Part shown: positions 62,867 through 64,000 of the stretch, in pieces
Layout: the number at the start of each line of letters is the position of its first letter
Position numbering within the stretch: position 1 is the first letter of the stretch
DNA from: Lyngbya sp. PCC 8106
GTDB lineage: Bacteria > Cyanobacteriota > Cyanobacteriia > Cyanobacteriales > Microcoleaceae
Length of the DNA stretch: 64,000 nt
Direction of reading: 5' to 3'
NCBI RefSeq assembly: GCF_000169095.1
Contig: NZ_AAVU01000026.1
Location: 30,126 to 94,125, forward strand
Notes under the pieces: model-generated
The model's input: the letters and a program-made list of their open reading frames with translations, nothing else
Told to the model about the DNA's origin: nothing
The model's database searches: none
Position numbers and translations under genes: made by a program

Positions 62867-63922
62867 ATGTGGGATTTTGATCGCCTATTTAATACGATAG
62901 AGGAATTAGTTTTAAATCATTCTCCCAGTGGGGCAGAATGTGAAATCAATCAAGCTTTAATACAACGATTTCAACAGTTAGGGGTTGAAGTTTGGCGCGA
63001 TCACGCCGATAATATTATCGCTAAAATTGTCGGTAAAGATAGCCAACGGGCGATCGCAATTACCGCCCATAAAGACGAAATTGGGGCGATTGTTAAAACA
63101 GTCAGAGTTGGTGGAAAAGTCGAAGTGAGAAAATTAGGCGGTTCTTTCCCTTGGGTGTATGGAGAAGGTGTCGTTGACTTACTTGGAGATCATCAAACCA
63201 TTCCGGGTATATTGAGTTTTGGTTCTCGTCATATTTCTCACGAATCTCCGCAAAAAGTTCAGCAAGAACACAAAGCGTTAAAGTGGGAAAATGTTTGGGT
63301 AGAAACCAAATGTACTCTCGACGAATTAGCCGCCGCAGGAATACGTCCAGGAACCAGAATGGTAGTCGGTAAACATCGCAAAAAACCGATTAGACTCAAA
63401 GATTATATTGGCAGCTATACCCTCGATAATAAAGCCTCCGTTGCGATTTTATTAGCGTTAGCAGAAACCGTAAAAAAACCGCCCTTTGATGTTTATTTAG
63501 TCGCCTCAGCCAAAGAAGAAGTCGGTGCGATAGGGGCGTTATACTTTACTCAACGCCAACCCTTAGAAGCGTTAATCGCCTTAGAAATTTGTCCTCTCGC
63601 CCCCGAATATCCCGTTGAAGACAGCGAAGCCCCCGTGTTGTTGTCTCAAGATGCCTACGGAATTTATGATGAAGGCTTGAATGGAGAACTACGCCAAGCC
63701 GCAAAAGCGGTAGATATACCCCTCCAGTTAACCCTTCTCAGTGGGTTTGGGAGTGATGCGTCTATTGCGATGAAAATGGGTCATGTCGCCAGAGGGGCTT
63801 GTTTAGGCTTCCCCACCCAAAATACTCACGGCTATGAAATCGCCCATTTAGGCGCCATTGTCAACTGCATTAAAATCCTGGAAGCCTACTGTCAAGGAAG
63901 TTTTAGCGAATTTCCCCATTAG
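62867..63922 (+). CDS. M42 family metallopeptidase (glutamyl aminopeptidase-like)
   Basis: A 351-residue aminopeptidase of the M42 family (FrvX/YsdC/PepA type). AITAHKDEIGAIV gives the first metal His and catalytic Asp; DNKASVAILLAL provides the bridging Asp; AKEEVGAIGA carries the catalytic Glu/metal Glu; FGSDAS and HGYEIAH near the C-terminus complete the set. Forms dodecameric TET complexes in the family, degrading peptides. Cytoplasmic, no signal. Isolated from other peptidase genes. Confidence 0.92.
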   Translation: MWDFDRLFNTIEELVLNHSPSGAECEINQALIQRFQQLGVEVWRDHADNIIAKIVGKDSQRAIAITAHKDEIGAIVKTVRVGGKVEVRKLGGSFPWVYGEGVVDLLGDHQTIPGILSFGSRHISHESPQKVQQEHKALKWENVWVETKCTLDELAAAGIRPGTRMVVGKHRKKPIRLKDYIGSYTLDNKASVAILLALAETVKKPPFDVYLVASAKEEVGAIGALYFTQRQPLEALIALEICPLAPEYPVEDSEAPVLLSQDAYGIYDEGLNGELRQAAKAVDIPLQLTLLSGFGSDASIAMKMGHVARGACLGFPTQNTHGYEIAHLGAIVNCIKILEAYCQGSFSEFPH

Positions 63923-64000
63923 TCTCAAAAAAAAATTGTAGCTTGGGGTTGACAGAGCCAAATATTCTATTTATAGTAGTAAAGGTGAAAGGCGAAAAAT

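Noticed and set aside
1..64000. tRNA, rRNA and prophage genes
   Set aside because: No cloverleaf, rRNA segment or phage structural gene was noticed on either strand by eye; a dedicated tRNA search could still find one I missed.

Overview
The window comes from a cyanobacterial chromosome, most likely a filamentous (oscillatorian-type) species. Support: recurrent HIP1 octamers (GCGATCGC), an AT-rich genome, and cyanobacterial gene sets: pdhB next to secD/secF, a NatFGH-type amino-acid transporter whose ATPase gene is missing, an SmtA-type metallothionein, a PEP-CTERM surface protein, class I KARI and a Rqc2/RqcH protein. No rRNA, tRNA, prophage or CRISPR array was seen.

Layout. 0.1-9.6 kb: one-directional extracellular-polysaccharide cluster with three GT2 and two GT4 glycosyltransferases, an O-antigen-polymerase-like membrane protein, two sulfotransferase-like proteins and a 2OG-Fe(II) oxygenase; it probably continues to the left. 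9.8-14.8 kb: HTH-NACHT ATPase gene and a 14-repeat WD40 gene in tandem, with a divergent single-HKD PLD protein; this looks like a signalling or defence neighbourhood. 15-25.1 kb: housekeeping genes (two alpha/beta hydrolases, ferredoxin-fused aldo/keto reductase, DUF151 nuclease, ribE, rqcH, ilvC, ridA), interrupted by a heptamer/octamer repeat tract, a probable structured small RNA and a TnpB element. 25.4-26.7 kb: four tandem copies of a 51-52 nt sRNA-like unit, each with its own terminator and a TCCGGAA-like box about 38 nt upstream. 26.7-41.98 kb: smc, PRC-barrel protein, VOC protein, pdhB, secDF, lipid kinase and the amino-acid transporter. 42.5-53.9 kb: PEP-CTERM protein, an orphan TnpB-type structured repeat, a dual-sensor diguanylate cyclase, ruvA, MFS, HAD, BaiN-type flavoprotein, polysaccharide deacetylase and an RTX/FG-GAP protein. 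54-57.3 kb: compact three-gene cassette (DUF262 protein, DUF3696-type ATPase, unknown protein) that looks like an uncharacterised defence or conflict system. 57.4-64 kb: secreted protein, metallothionein with an SmtB-like operator, bioF, SDR, SLH lipoprotein and M42 peptidase.

Most noteworthy: (1) the tandem sRNA array, which resembles the HetR-controlled NsiR1 arrays of heterocystous cyanobacteria in layout and promoter motif; (2) the DUF262/DUF3696/unknown cassette; (3) the unassigned structured RNA at 21.54-21.67 kb; (4) the split NACHT + WD40 pair, whose WD40 repeats have recently duplicated; (5) an orphan copy of the fold found at the tnpB 3' end. Family calls rest on reading motifs by eye; no database search was run.
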